The notes under the pieces were generated by a model. The model worked only from the letters and a program-made list of their open reading frames with translations, searched no databases and was not told the origin of the DNA. The translations under genes were made by a program, and so were the position numbers. A stretch of DNA of 64,000 nucleotides from Anastrepha obliqua (lineage: Eukaryota; Arthropoda; Insecta; Diptera; Tephritidae). Positions 1 to 11,787 of this stretch are shown piece by piece (positions within the stretch are counted from its first letter, which is position 1; the number at the start of each line of letters is the position of its first letter). The DNA is taken from NCBI RefSeq assembly GCF_027943255.1, contig NC_072892.1, positions 122,901,792 to 122,965,791 of the forward strand, in the 5' to 3' direction.

Positions 1-1248
1 CAGTGGAGTATTCCTGGACGCACATGGAATTCGAGCCATGTAGTGTGCCCTGCGGAGGTGGCACACAGTCTCGCACAGTAACTTGCAACAACCGTATGAC
101 TCTCGAAGAAGTTGATCCAAATTTGTGTGATGCTAGCGCGAAGCCATTGGAAGAGCAGGCGTGTAACGAGGATCCATGCGCACCTAATTGGGTAGAAGGT
201 GAGTGGGGCAAATGCTCCAAGGGCTGTGGAGCTGATGGTGTACAAAATAGAACAGTTACCTGTGAACGTATTTCGCCAAATGGGTAAGTTGAAGCAGAAA
301 TGGGAAGGTTGCTAGAAAAATGTTGTTTGTAATTTTCTGCCGCTTCACAGAGACCGCACAGCAGAAGAAGATTCAGTATGCTTGCAAAGTGTGGGCAATA
401 AACCAGCCACCCAACAAGAGTGCAATAGAGATGTTAAAAACTGTCCTAAATATCACTTGGGTCCTTGGACACCAGTAAGTTATGCGCGTCTGCTATTCTT
501 CTTTGCCTTTTATTGTACAAATATTTCTAGTGCGACAAGTTGTGCGGCGAAGGTAAGCAGAAGCGGAAAGTGACATGCTACATTGAAGAGAATGGTCGGA
601 AGAGAGTACTGCCAGAAGAAGACTGTGTGGAAGAGAAACCACCCACAGAGAAGGAATGTATCTTGGCTCCTTGTGAGGGTGTGGACTGGATTATATCGGA
701 ATGGAGCGGGGTAAGTCCGAAGATAAGCTGTTATTTTAGCTGCTATTTCATTACTTTATTCTCAGTGTGATGAGTGCGGACAAAAGACGGAAACACGCAC
801 CGCCGTTTGCGCCTCTAAGTCAGGCAAGATTTATCCCGAAGAATTCTGTGCCCCCGAAGTACCTGCCCTGTCGCGACCATGCAAATCATCAAAGTGCAAA
901 CCAAAATGGTTCACCTCGGAATGGAGCAAATGCTCGGCGGCATGCGGGAAGGGTGTACAGTCCCGTATAGTGATATGTGGAGAGTTCGATGGTAAGAGTA
1001 TAAAACCAGCTGACGAGACAAAATGCGATGCGTCAGCAAAACCAGAAACCGAGCAGGAGTGCGAGGGCGAGGAGAAAAAGTGTCCCGGTCAGTGGTTTAC
1101 TGGACCATGGGACCCTTGCAGTAAACCTTGTGGTGGTGGAGAACGAACACGTGAGGTTTTGTGCTTAGCGAACGGAACAAAGTCGCTCGACTGCGATGAA
1201 TCAAAGATTGAGCCCCTTTCCGAAAAATGCAATACTCAAGCCTGTACT
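1..1248 (+). other. Ppn: Papilin TSP1 repeat block
   Basis: Six thrombospondin type-1 repeats spread over exons 1-4. Their cores read CSVPCGGG, CSKGCGADG, CDKLCGEG, CDECGQ, CSAACGKG and CSKPCGGG, each preceded by a Trp-rich W..G.W-type strand and followed by R.V.C. Each repeat is split by a short intron (about 55-70 bp) between the Trp strand and the Cys motif or between repeats. The fourth repeat (CDECGQ) is atypical because it lacks the usual C..xCGGG spacing. Confidence 0.9.
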
Positions 1249-4200
1249 GCTGACGAGCTACTTCCAGTCGATAGTACTGCAACGCCGATTGGAGAAGACG
1301 CTGACGTAGAAGATGAATGTGAAGAGGAGGATGAGGAACTTGAATTGGCAACAAAGGATGATCTCAAGATATCTGATGGTATTGACCTCGATGAAGAGAC
1401 AACGACGTTATCATCACTTATTACCGATGAACTAATGCTAAGTGATTCACCCTCTACCGACGAATCAAGTGAAATTACTTCTACAGACATTCCATTTACC
1501 ACAGTCGAGGGATCAGGTGAGGAAACAGATATTACTGATGAAAGTACTCTTGAGAGTGAAGGAAGTGGGGAGGAACTCAGTTCGACTGTCGGAATCTCTG
1601 ATACTACTGAATTTGTTTCAACTGACGTTTCTCCCACCGAGAAAACATCTGAGGAAACATCTGAAGAAACGACTCTGGTGTCTGGTTCAACAGATGCAAC
1701 TGAATCTACAGAATCGCCCGAATCATCAGCATCTCCTGAATCTACGCAATCTACTGAGACAGGTTCAACTGATGTCTCAGGTTCTACCGAGTCGACTGAC
1801 ACTTCGGCGTCCACTGCTTCTACCGATGTCTCTGAAAGTACGCAAATTTCTCAATCTACAGAATCACCAGCATCACCTGAGTCAACAGAATCGACTGCAT
1901 CTGGTAGCACTGATGAATCCAGCTCTACAGAAGTTTTATCTTCAACTGATTCTACTGATACTACTGGATCTTCTGAGTCTACTGAGTCCTCTGCTTCTCC
2001 TGAAACAACAGAATCACCTATTTCTACTGAGTCCACAATAGGCTCCTCAGATACCACTGAGTCTACTAGTGAATCTAGTGATACCACAGGATCCTCCATA
2101 TCTACCGAATCAGTATCAACAGGGTCTTCAACCACAGACTCTACACAATCAACAGAGTCTACCGAGTCTTCATCCACTGATACAACCGAATCAACTGAGT
2201 CTACCTCTACTGATACTACTGAATCAACTGAGTCTACCTCTACTGATACCACAGAGTCGACAGTCTCTTCATCCACCGATACAACAGAATCAACTAGCGA
2301 GCAATCCACAGAATCAACCGACTCCACGGAGTCTTCAGTCTCAGTTGAGTCCACAACAGCATCTCCTTTGTCTACTGAATCAACCGAAAGTTCAACCGAC
2401 TTCTCAAGTTCCACTGATACTACTGCTGACACCACTATTGATTCCACGGTTAGTGGTTCGGATATGACAACAGAATCTACTGGTTCCGACACGACAGAAA
2501 CGGGTATTTCCGATGAGACAGAAACAACTGACATTAGCACTGATTCTTCTCTTAGTACAACTGATTCTGGTATTTCTGAAACTACAGATGTCTCAAACGA
2601 TTCAACTGGCACCACAGAAACAGAGGCTAGTGACACAACTGGTTCCTCAGATTCAACAATGTCTAGTGAAAGTGACGAAACCACAACATTTTCAAGTGAT
2701 ACTACCGAAATCTCAGGCTCCACCGATGTTTCAGAATCCACAATTTCAGTTTCAACTGAAGAAAGTACAACTGGAGCGTCGACTGAATCTACCACCGAAG
2801 GAGTATCATCAGAATCTACATCAGACATTAGCTCGAGTGAAAGTTCCTCGATCAGCACAAGTGGAAGCACTGAATCTTCTTCTTCAACTGATGTGTCAGA
2901 AACAACAGAAACTGGATCAACAGAAAGCACAGAGACAACTGAAAGCGGACCTACTGAAAGCACAGAGACAACAGAGAGTGGATCTACTGACGACACGACC
3001 CTTGAGGGCTCTGGGGAAACAGGTTCAACAGTTGATATCTGGTCTACAACTGGAGAAGATGAAGAAAGCACTCCTAACACTCTGGAAGCTCTCGTCACTA
3101 AGGCACCAAAACTCAAGAAGTGCAAAGCCAAGAAGGATTGCAGAAAGTCAACTTATGGATGTTGTCCCGACAAGAAGACACCGGCTAAGGGTTCATTCGA
3201 TGCGGGCTGTCCTATTGTTAAAACATGCGCTGAAACCAAATATGGATGTTGCTCGGACGGTGTTTCACCAGCTGAAGGCGAAAACAATGAGGGATGCCCT
3301 AAATCACAATGCGCAGAGACGTTATTCGGATGTTGTCCAGACAACTTTACACCCTCTGAAGGAGAGGAAAATGAAGGATGCCCTGAAACAACGACCGCAC
3401 CACCAACAACAACCGTCGAAGTGGTCACAGAGGGATCTGGAGAAACAACCGACGTACCAGAAAGTACAATATCCCCAGAAAGCACAGAGTCTACAGAAAC
3501 TGCAGAAAGCACAGAAACTCCAGAGAGCACAGAAATTGCAGAAAGCACAACTGAACCAGAGCTTGAAGTGGTTAAATCTTGCTCTTTTGGTGAGTTTGGC
3601 TGTTGTCCAGATGGCGTCACTGAAGCTAAAGGAAAAGACTTCGAAGGCTGTGAACCAGCTGCACCAGATACTAGACAGTGTGCACAAACACCACATGGTT
3701 GCTGTCCAGATGGTCGCACTGCTGCCGCTGGCCCTGATTACACAGGTTGCGCACCATGCACACGCGAGCCTTTCGGTTGTTGCCCTGACAATCAAACCCC
3801 TGCGCATGGACCACTTGGTGAGGGTTGTTGTATAAACACTCAATACGGCTGTTGCCAAGACAACATTAATGCTGCACGCGGACCGAACTTCGAAGATTGC
3901 GACTGCAAGTACACTCCTTACGGATGTTGTGCCGACCAAAAGATGGCTGCACGAGGACCCAACAATGAGGGTTGCAGTTGTGAGAGCTCGCCACATGGAT
4001 GTTGCCCAGATAAGATCACAGTAGCTAGTGGACCGAAATTCGAGGGCTGCCCATGCCATACGCTACAATTCGGTTGCTGTCCTGATGGCCTTACGATTGC
4101 ACAGGGACCGCATCACTATGGTTGCCATTGCTCACAAACCGAATTCAAATGCTGCCCCGATGAGAAGACACCTGCTAAAGGACCAAACGGCGAGGGTTGC

Positions 4201-7200
4201 ACTTGCTTGGAGAGCAAATATGGCTGCTGTCCTGATGGTGCCACACCAGCGGAAGGCGAGAAGTTCGAAGGTTGCGGATCGGTTAAGGAACCACCACAAA
4301 AGGCATGCGGTCTACCAAAAGTTACTGGACCTTGCGGAAACTTCAGCATCAAATACTTCTTTGACACATCGTATGGTGCATGTGCACGTTTCTGGTATGG
4401 TGGCTGTGAAGGTAACGATAATCGCTTCGAAACCGAAGGTGACTGCAAGGCTACCTGCCAAGAGTACACTGGCAAGGAGGCGTGCTTCTTGCCGAAAAGC
4501 TCGGGACCGTGCACAGGATATAACAAAAAATGGTACTTTGATGCAGAACGCAATCGTTGCGAGGAGTTCAACTATGGCGGCTGCTATGGCACATCGAACA
4601 GATTTGACAGTTTGGCCGAGTGCCAGGCACTCTGCGCCATTGATGAAACTACGCGTACGTTAGAAGTGTTTTAAACTATGGAAATTAGCTTTGTCATACC
4701 TAAGGGGCTTTTCTTTTATAGCGCCCTGCGATCAGCCTATGGAGCCTGGACCATGTGAGGGTAGCTTTGAACGTTGGTATTATGATAACGAAACGGATGT
4801 GTGTCGTCCATTCCGCTATGGCGGTTGCAAGGGCAACAAGAACAACTATCCAACCGATCATGCCTGCAACTATCATTGCAGACAACCCGGCGTACACAAA
4901 GGTTTGATTTCAGTATTTAAGTCGCTGTTATATTTGGGTTTGGTATTCCTTACAAGTTTGCTATGCAGAGTTGTTTTTAAAATTGGGGGCATGTATGTAT
5001 GTTTCTGGCATGAAATCACTAGCTACTACTGGCTAGTGACTTTGGTGTTGGCTCAAACAGTTTTTTCATTTTATTTGCTAGTATTAAAATTATTTGCTAT
5101 TTGGTTTTTGTTTGTGACGTTACGGTATGTTAAATGTTTGTCTTTCCTTTTCTCATACTCACTATGTTGCATGCTTGCTTGCTGCTTGCTCTCCTCCCTT
5201 CCGCTAATACTTTATCATACAAATGAAATTGCTGCATTCCCTGCGCAATCCTTCTCTTTACTACACCACTACCAACAATACATTACACTACGTCACACTT
5301 CGAAAAACACACCCTGTTGCTGTATTAGATTATTGCTCGCTTCCTAAGCAACCCGGTGATTGCAGTGAGCAACATGCGCGTTGGCATTACTCGGACGCGG
5401 ACAACAAGTGCATGCCCTTCTACTACACAGGTTGTGGTGGCAACAAAAACAATTTCCCAACCCAGGAGTCTTGCGAGGACCATTGCCCGAAGGAAGTTGG
5501 TAAGGCCATTGTAAATTATAAAACAGTCAACAAACCCCAATACAACACATACCCAAACACATGATAATTCACACACACACTCACAGTTGTGGCAGCCGTC
5601 GCTTTGATTGTTGTGTAAAGAAGATTCCATTCCAATCATTCCATTTTCATCACTGAATGATTAGCCTATTTAACATTTCAATTAAATTCCCGATTATGCA
5701 CTTAATAGCCAAGGATGTCTGCGAGATACCTGCTGAAGTTGGCGCGTGCACCGACTACACCGCCATGTGGTACTATGACACCAAGGATGAGCGTTGCCGT
5801 CAATTCTACTACGGCGGCTGCGGTGGCAATGAAAATAAGTTCCCTACCGAAGAGGCTTGTCTGCAGCGTTGCGAAAAGAAACCTGAACCTGAACCTGAAC
5901 CCGAACCAGAGCTCAAATCTGCGCCGGCGCCCAGCACGAACGAGGTCTGCCGGTATAGTGCAGATGCAGGTGATTGCCGTGCCTTCGTACTGCAGTGGTA
6001 CTATGATAGAGACGTACAGGCATGTCGTCAATTCTACTATGGCGGCTGTGGTGGCAATGCAAATCGATTCAGTTCTCAAGATGAGTGTAATCAATTGTGC
6101 GCTGTGCAACCTCCCGCTCCTGCTCCTGCTCCTGAGCGCCAGCCAGCTGCACAGCCCGCCCCAGCGCCGGTAACTGAAAATGTTTGTGAAGTACCCTCAG
6201 ATCCGGGAGATTGTGATGACCCTACCTTGAAGTGGTACTACGATACAACAGAGGGACGTTGCAAACAATTCTACTATGGTGGTTGCGGCGGCAATGGAAA
6301 CCGCTTTGAAACCGAGGCGGCGTGCAGTGCACGTTGTTCGCCACAGGTGCCCTCCGTTAATGTGCGTTTTGGCGAAGATGAAGAGGAACCAGCGCCGGCA
6401 CCAGCACCTGCACCTGCGCCGGACTCGCGCGAAGACAGAGGTTGTACGTTGCAGCCCGATTATGGCCAATGCTCGGACGCCAATCAGACGCGTTGGTATT
6501 ACAACTATGCGGAAGGCCTGTGTGACGAGTTCATTTACGGCGGTTGTGGTGGCAATCAGAATAATTTCAACAGCGAGGAAGAGTGCCAGGATCAATGCTT
6601 CGAGGTACAGACAACATGCTCACTACCACCACTGCCAGGTAGATGTGAGGACCACATTATACGCTGGTACTTCGATGAACGCGACAAACGTTGCTACGAA
6701 TTCGAGTTCACTGGCTGTCGCGGCAATAGAAACAACTTCGTAACAGAGGCGGAATGTTTGCAATGGTGCGGCAATGAATCACCTCAGCAACCCGAACCAG
6801 CTGCGCCGGTTAGTGACCGCCTCTTTAATGTAATTTTTATGCTTTACAATGGTGGCAATTTTTTTGCTTGCAGGCTTATTCGGTTTGTGATCTGCCTGTC
6901 GAGCGTGGCGATTGCGAAAACAGTACCGCTGCATGGTTCTACGATGTTGAAACTATGGCTTGCACAGCCTTCTCCTACTCGGGCTGTGGTGGTAATGGTA
7001 ATCGTTTCGAAAGCAAGGAACAATGCGATCGCCAATGCGGTGAATTCAAAGGAGTGGGTAAGTATATAGTATAACGAAAAAATGTAACGGCATTTATTTT
7101 CAAGAACTCATATATTAATGAACATACTGACGCATTTACGTCTGCTAGATGTGTGCAATGAACCAGTGGAGACTGGTCCATGCCGTCAGTGGCAGACACG

Positions 7201-10200
7201 TTTCTATTACAACAAAGCGGCACGCACTTGTGATCCCTTCACTTATGGTGGTTGTGAAGGTACAGCTAATCGGTTTAGCGAACGCGCAGAGTGCGAGTCG
7301 GTTTGCATTTTAGGTCAAGAGCCAAAGACGCGCGCTCCCAAAGGTAAACATAGAATGCAGAGATGTCGGTGTTCAGCGGACTGTTTTTGGTTGAACTATT
7401 TTTTTATATATTTTTTATTAAATTTTCTGAGTAGATATTTGTAAGCTGCCAGTACAAAGTGGAAGTTGCAACGGAACTACGGCCGACGAACGCCGCTACT
7501 ACTACGACGACGAACGCGGCACCTGTGTATCATTCATTTATTCGGGTTGCGCTGGCAACCAGAACAATTTCCGTTCATACGAAGCTTGCTTTGATTACTG
7601 TGCAAGTAAGCGCATGCCACACGTCACATACATATTCTGGCACTATGACATTTCTACGCACTCACATATTTTGCACCGATTCATTTTGCGCACAAAACGA
7701 AAAAACACAAACTCTATTTTTCGCACTGAACTTTGCTAATATACAATGCATTTTTAGAATGTCTACTTAATTTAAGTTCCTTCATCTTTGCTAGTTGTAG
7801 TCTAAGTATTTGTAGTTTGGATGCACTTTCATGCCATTTCTTTTGTTGGCTTGCACGTGGTAATGGTTTATGGGCTGGGAGTTCGTTGGAACGCAATAAT
7901 TTGTACACTCATTTTTCGTTCCCTTACTTACCTGTATTTTCCAATTAATCACTTTTTCCTTTCCTCCACCCAGGAACCGAAAAGACACCAGAGATCAGCG
8001 ATAACGAGATCGAACCCAACGCATGCGAAACCTTTGAGCAAGAATGTCGTGTACTTCGTTGTCCGTTCGGCTCCCGTCGTGTACCAGTCGAGAATAGCGA
8101 TTGCACTAGTTGCATTTGTGAGAATCCATGTGAGCGTTATGAGTGTGCCGAAGGTCAACAATGCGCAGTCGACGTGTCGAGCGATGCCTCCCGACAATTC
8201 GTACCCGTTTGCCGTGACACCAATAAGACAGGCGAGTGCCCGCGTCTCAGTGAACCAGAAGCGGAGAATTGTGGTCGTGAGTGTTACACGGATGCCGATT
8301 GTCGCGAGGATAACAAGTGTTGCAGCAACGGTTGCGGCTTTGTGTGCGTACGTCCTACGCAACCAACGTCTCGTCCGCGCCCACCAACCACACCCGCACC
8401 CGCTGTCGTTTACCCAGGCGATACGCAGGTTGCGTTGGAGCCTAAGAAACCGCAAGAGGTTAATGTGCAATCGGCTGTTGGCGGAATCGCTGTATTGCGT
8501 TGCTTCGCCACTGGCAGTCCGCCACCGAATGTTACATGGTCGCGCAGTAATGTGGTGGTAAGTTAGATATTAGGGTGAATTGACATCAAACGCGTGTGGC
8601 CTTGGCTGCTTACATTTTCATATGAATTTGTGCGCCAATCTAAAATGTGACAAGTTGGCCTTTTTGCAGAGTTTTGTAATGCACATTAATGGGTATTCCA
8701 TGTAAAGCTTCAAGTCATAGTATCAACTAGGATCGAAATAACTTTGAAATTGGGTGGAGTGGCAGCTTTTTGCTAGCGAACACCAATCGCAAATGCTTTA
8801 ATTACAAATTCCCCCAAACTCTTGACTATTCTCGCTAAAGTACATTTGTATTTAGTGAGCCTCTTTTCTTCTTCTTATTTGTTCGCAGATTGACACCAAT
8901 CAAGGACGTTACGTATTGACTGCCGCCGGTGACTTGACGATAGTGCAAGTGCGTCAAACGGATAGCGGCTCGTATGTGTGTGTAGCATCCAATGGCCTTG
9001 GAGAACCAGTGAGTCGCGAGGTGCAGCTGGCAGTGACAGGTTTGAGCATTTTCTTATACGCTAAATGTGGTGTCGGTTATATTAATATGGCGCATGTTTT
9101 ATTTTAATATTTTGCATGTGGGTCGTTGCTAATGCTTATCTCGCTTTGTCTAACAAATGCACAAAAAAAAAAAAATGATTGCTTGCTATATGCATTTGTA
9201 ATAATGTAGAACCGAAAGAAATACCCGCCTATGTTTATGGCGAGAAGAATGCTACACAAATTGTTGGCTTGAATCGACCAGCGCAAGTGCGTTGTCCGGC
9301 CGGTGGTCATCCAGCGCCGCATGTGAGCTGGTGGCGTAATCGTAAACGTTTGGGCTTGATAAGCGATCGCTTCGAATTGACACGCGATTACTCGTTGATG
9401 TTCCGCTCCATACAATTGACGGATCTGGGTCCATACACTTGCGAGGTTTGGAATGGCTTAGGTCGCCCAACCTCGATGAAGGTGGTGTTAAAGGCAGTTG
9501 GACCAGCACGCGCCGTCACTAACGACGAAGCGCCATATCTGCAGTATATCATAGATCCGGCACGCGCACCAGTCACACAACGCCCCTCATATCCATACCG
9601 ACCACAACGACCACAGCCACCACCGCCACCAGTGTACGTCGAACCACCGCGCCGACCGCAATTAAGTAAGTATCTGCTATTGGCTGCATGTGGGCAAACT
9701 ACTAGTAGGGGTAGTTGGTTTATGGTAAACTCGTTTTGTTGCTATCTGTGTGTTGCATCGTGTTGCTTATTCATTGATATGCAAGATTTTCGTTAACTCT
9801 TTATTTGCTTGCATAATTTTCGCTTAGTGAGTGCGCAAGCTGTACTTGCATTGGATCCCAGAAACACCTACAGCCCGGGTGCATCTATTGCCATGCAGTG
9901 TTCGGTGCAAGGCAACCCAGCACCGAATGTGACCTGGACGAAGGACTCGATACCGCTGCAGGCGAATGAGCGTATACAAATTACAAGTAAGTGAATAATT
10001 CTATTGGACTACATTCATTTACGCAATCCACACACACACGCACATCTACCACATACAGCTGAGCCGCATACTTTGGTGATAAGCAATGCCACACCCGAGG
10101 ACACTGGAATGTACGGCTGTACGGCTAGAAATTCCGTGAGCTACAACACCAGCGAAGAGAGAGTCACCATTGAGTGTAAGTAGACGCAGCATTTTGCTGT

Positions 10201-10409
10201 TGACTCACTGGCTGCTAACGCAATTCATCCCCTTCTCTATTACAGCTTCGATACCGATCCATCCAGATTGTGTTGATAATCCATACTTCGCGAACTGTAA
10301 GCTGATTGTGAGTGGTCACTACTGTCGTCACCAGTACTACGCCAAGTTCTGTTGCCGATCATGCACATTAGCCGGCCAAATAGCGTTCGCGCATCCCAAT
10401 GCCTTGTAG
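1..10409 (+). CDS. Ppn: Papilin, 3' part (16 exons, 5' end outside window)
   Basis: Papilin is a secreted basement-membrane glycoprotein; in Drosophila it is needed for matrix assembly and inhibits an ADAMTS procollagen N-proteinase (established knowledge). Exons that keep one open frame across GT-AG introns are 1-283 (true start perhaps at 4), 351-474, 531-710, 766-4654, 4722-4901, 5329-5499, 5709-6808, 6874-7057, 7149-7343, 7435-7605, 7974-8557, 8889-9039, 9210-9665, 9828-9986, 10059-10175 and 10246-10409, with the stop at 10407. Domain order: 6 TSP1 repeats, an acidic Ser/Thr-rich mucin block, 12 YGCCPDG-type cassettes, 12 Kunitz domains, a Cys-rich/WAP segment, 3 Ig domains, and a PLAC domain. 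This order is diagnostic of insect papilin. Kunitz exons at 4722, 5329, 7149 and 7435 are symmetric phase 1-1, so skipping them keeps the frame. The signal peptide and first TSP repeats lie upstream of the window. Confidence 0.96.
1250..3100 (+). repeat. Ppn: Papilin mucin-like Ser/Thr/Glu-rich low-complexity region
   Basis: About 615 codons inside the large exon 4 consist almost only of Ser, Thr, Glu, Asp, Gly and Val, in loose repeats such as TESTESTSTDT. A 40-bp DNA unit is nearly tandemly repeated around 2180-2260. The composition predicts dense O-glycosylation and negative charge, as expected for papilin's mucin segment (family knowledge). The long open antisense frames here (for example 1851-3131 minus) come from the codon bias and are not genes. 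Confidence 0.88.
3110..4280 (+). other. Ppn: Papilin cysteine-rich cassette array (12 units)
   Basis: Twelve repeats of the form C-x4-5-(Y/F/H)GCC.D..T.A.G....GC. Units 1-3 are followed by a second small Ser/Thr/Glu linker (about 3390-3570). Units 4-12 then run almost without spacers to 4280. Unit 11 has FKCC in place of FGCC. This cassette is characteristic of insect papilins; its fold and function are not known to me. Confidence 0.88.
4300..7605 (+). other. Ppn: Papilin Kunitz/BPTI domain array (12 domains)
   Basis: Twelve Kunitz domains, each with six cysteines and the FYYGGC/FWYGGC-type core: two at the end of exon 4, one in 4722-4901, one in 5329-5499, five in 5709-6808, and one each in 6874-7057, 7149-7343 and 7435-7605. 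A PEPEPEPEPE-type linker (about 5880-5910) and Pro/Ala-rich linkers separate the domains of the large exon. Kunitz domains are serine-protease-inhibitor folds; whether each copy inhibits anything is unknown. Confidence 0.92.
7974..8557 (+). other. Ppn: Papilin antistasin-like/WAP segment and start of Ig1
   Basis: The exon encodes a Cys-rich stretch (CRVLRCPFG...CICENPC, antistasin/lagrin-like), then a WAP-type core with CCSNGCGFVC, then a Pro-rich linker, then the first half of an Ig domain (RCFATG...NVTW) that is completed by the next exon. It ends in phase 0. Confidence 0.85.
8889..10409 (+). other. Ppn: Papilin Ig domains 1-3 and C-terminal PLAC domain
   Basis: Exon 8889-9039 completes Ig1 (YVCVAS). 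Exon 9210-9665 holds Ig2 (RCPAGG...YTCEVW) and a Pro-rich tail. Exons 9828-9986 and 10059-10175 split Ig3 (QCSVQG...YGCTAR). The last exon encodes a PLAC domain (DCVDNPYFANC...YCRHQYYAKFCCRSC) and a short tail before TAG at 10407-10409. The domain order equals that of Drosophila papilin. Confidence 0.93.
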
Positions 10410-11477
10410 ACGACTAGGCGGATAGGCGAATACGAACTCGCTTGATGCAGAACACGCTTGCTTTACTACGATGGCTTTGAGCTGCCCTTTTGGGATAGCG
10501 CTTAAGCTCAAAGCAGTTGAAATTCCAAAAAAAAAAAAAAATAAAAATAATAATTAACAGTACTATTAACGCACAAATTTAACAAGCTAGTATTTTCTGC
10601 TCTAGAATTAATTATTTAAAACCAATACATACAAGTATATAAAGAACAATGCCTTTCACACTCTATAAAACACATCTCAGCTAGCTCAGCTCGGCGCAGG
10701 CGAGCTGTAGATTCTCAGCTACCTTAAGTTTCATTATCACATTAACTGCTGTCTCTTTGTATTCTTTTCCGACAAAAAAAAATTGCAAAATTCGTCTTTT
10801 ATGCAGAAAATTTTATATCAAGTATTAATTTGGGAACTTTTGCTCTATACACAACCATACACACACTCACGCACGCTACACGCATACATGTTAAATGAGA
10901 ATAATAACGAAGAATAATAGCTTTTATATAATATACATACACACTTACTCGTATATACATAAAATAGAAATTTAGTTTTTAATTTGTTCCTATTTATTTT
11001 GCCCGTTTGTTCAGATCGTTTACTGTGCACTCGATTTGATGGGCATGCGATACACATACATGCATACTTAGCTGTAAATATGTGTATTTATGTAAAAGTC
11101 GGAAGTCACAAGTAAGCTCATACGCGCACACACAAACCAATGTACTAATACTCACACAAAACGAGCAAAAGGGTAACACACAGAAACATTTGTGAGTTGC
11201 CCTTTTGTAATTAATTTTAATTTAAACGATTTTTTTTTTGTAATTACAAAGTGCCTTACGATTTATAATTGTAGTAGTGATTTGTGCATTGATTTAAGAA
11301 TTCAAATGAAAATGTTAAACAAGTTTTTGTAAATAAACTAATGATACAAAAGAGAATAAATATATGTGGTTGACTTTTTAATGCAAAGTTGGATTTCAGT
11401 TTGGAGTGATAGGCATTTTAGTTAAAAAATGGGAATTTTCACTAATTAAAATTAATGCTTTCAACATAAACAAACTA
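10410..11477 (+). other. Papilin 3' UTR and flanking sequence
   Basis: AT-rich non-coding sequence. AATAAA signals occur near 10540 (within an A-run) and at 11332-11337 and 11355-11360; the last pair would give a 3' UTR of about 970 bases, which I consider likely. No further gene is visible. Confidence 0.6.
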
Positions 11478-11787
11478 TTAAGGGGTTACATACGTACGGC
11501 AGCGCCAAAAAAGCGCTGAAAGAAAACCTGTTTTTAGAAGGGATAACAATAGAAATAAATATAAAGAAATTGAATACATTGTTATTAGTATTTAAACTTT
11601 GTAAAAAAATTTATGTTAATTTTTCTTTACAAAAATTAGTATTATATAGGTTTTTAACTTCAAATTAAAGTTTTTTAGTTTAAAATAAATTTTTTTTAAA
11701 CGCAAATTAAAGTTGTTTTATATCAAATTCATTTTTTTTTATTTAAATTAAAGTTTATTAATGTAATATTGACTATTTTCAATAAAA

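Noticed and set aside
1236..3131. Long minus-strand ORFs of 192 and 426 codons rich in Val and Ser
   Set aside because: They are the exact antisense of the papilin Ser/Thr/Glu repeat; the composition mirrors TCX/GAX codons and has no start context or domain.
1442..3835. Plus-strand ORFs of 199, 132 and 440 codons in another frame
   Set aside because: Shadows of the long papilin exon; Leu/Gln-rich because of frame-shifted repeat codons.
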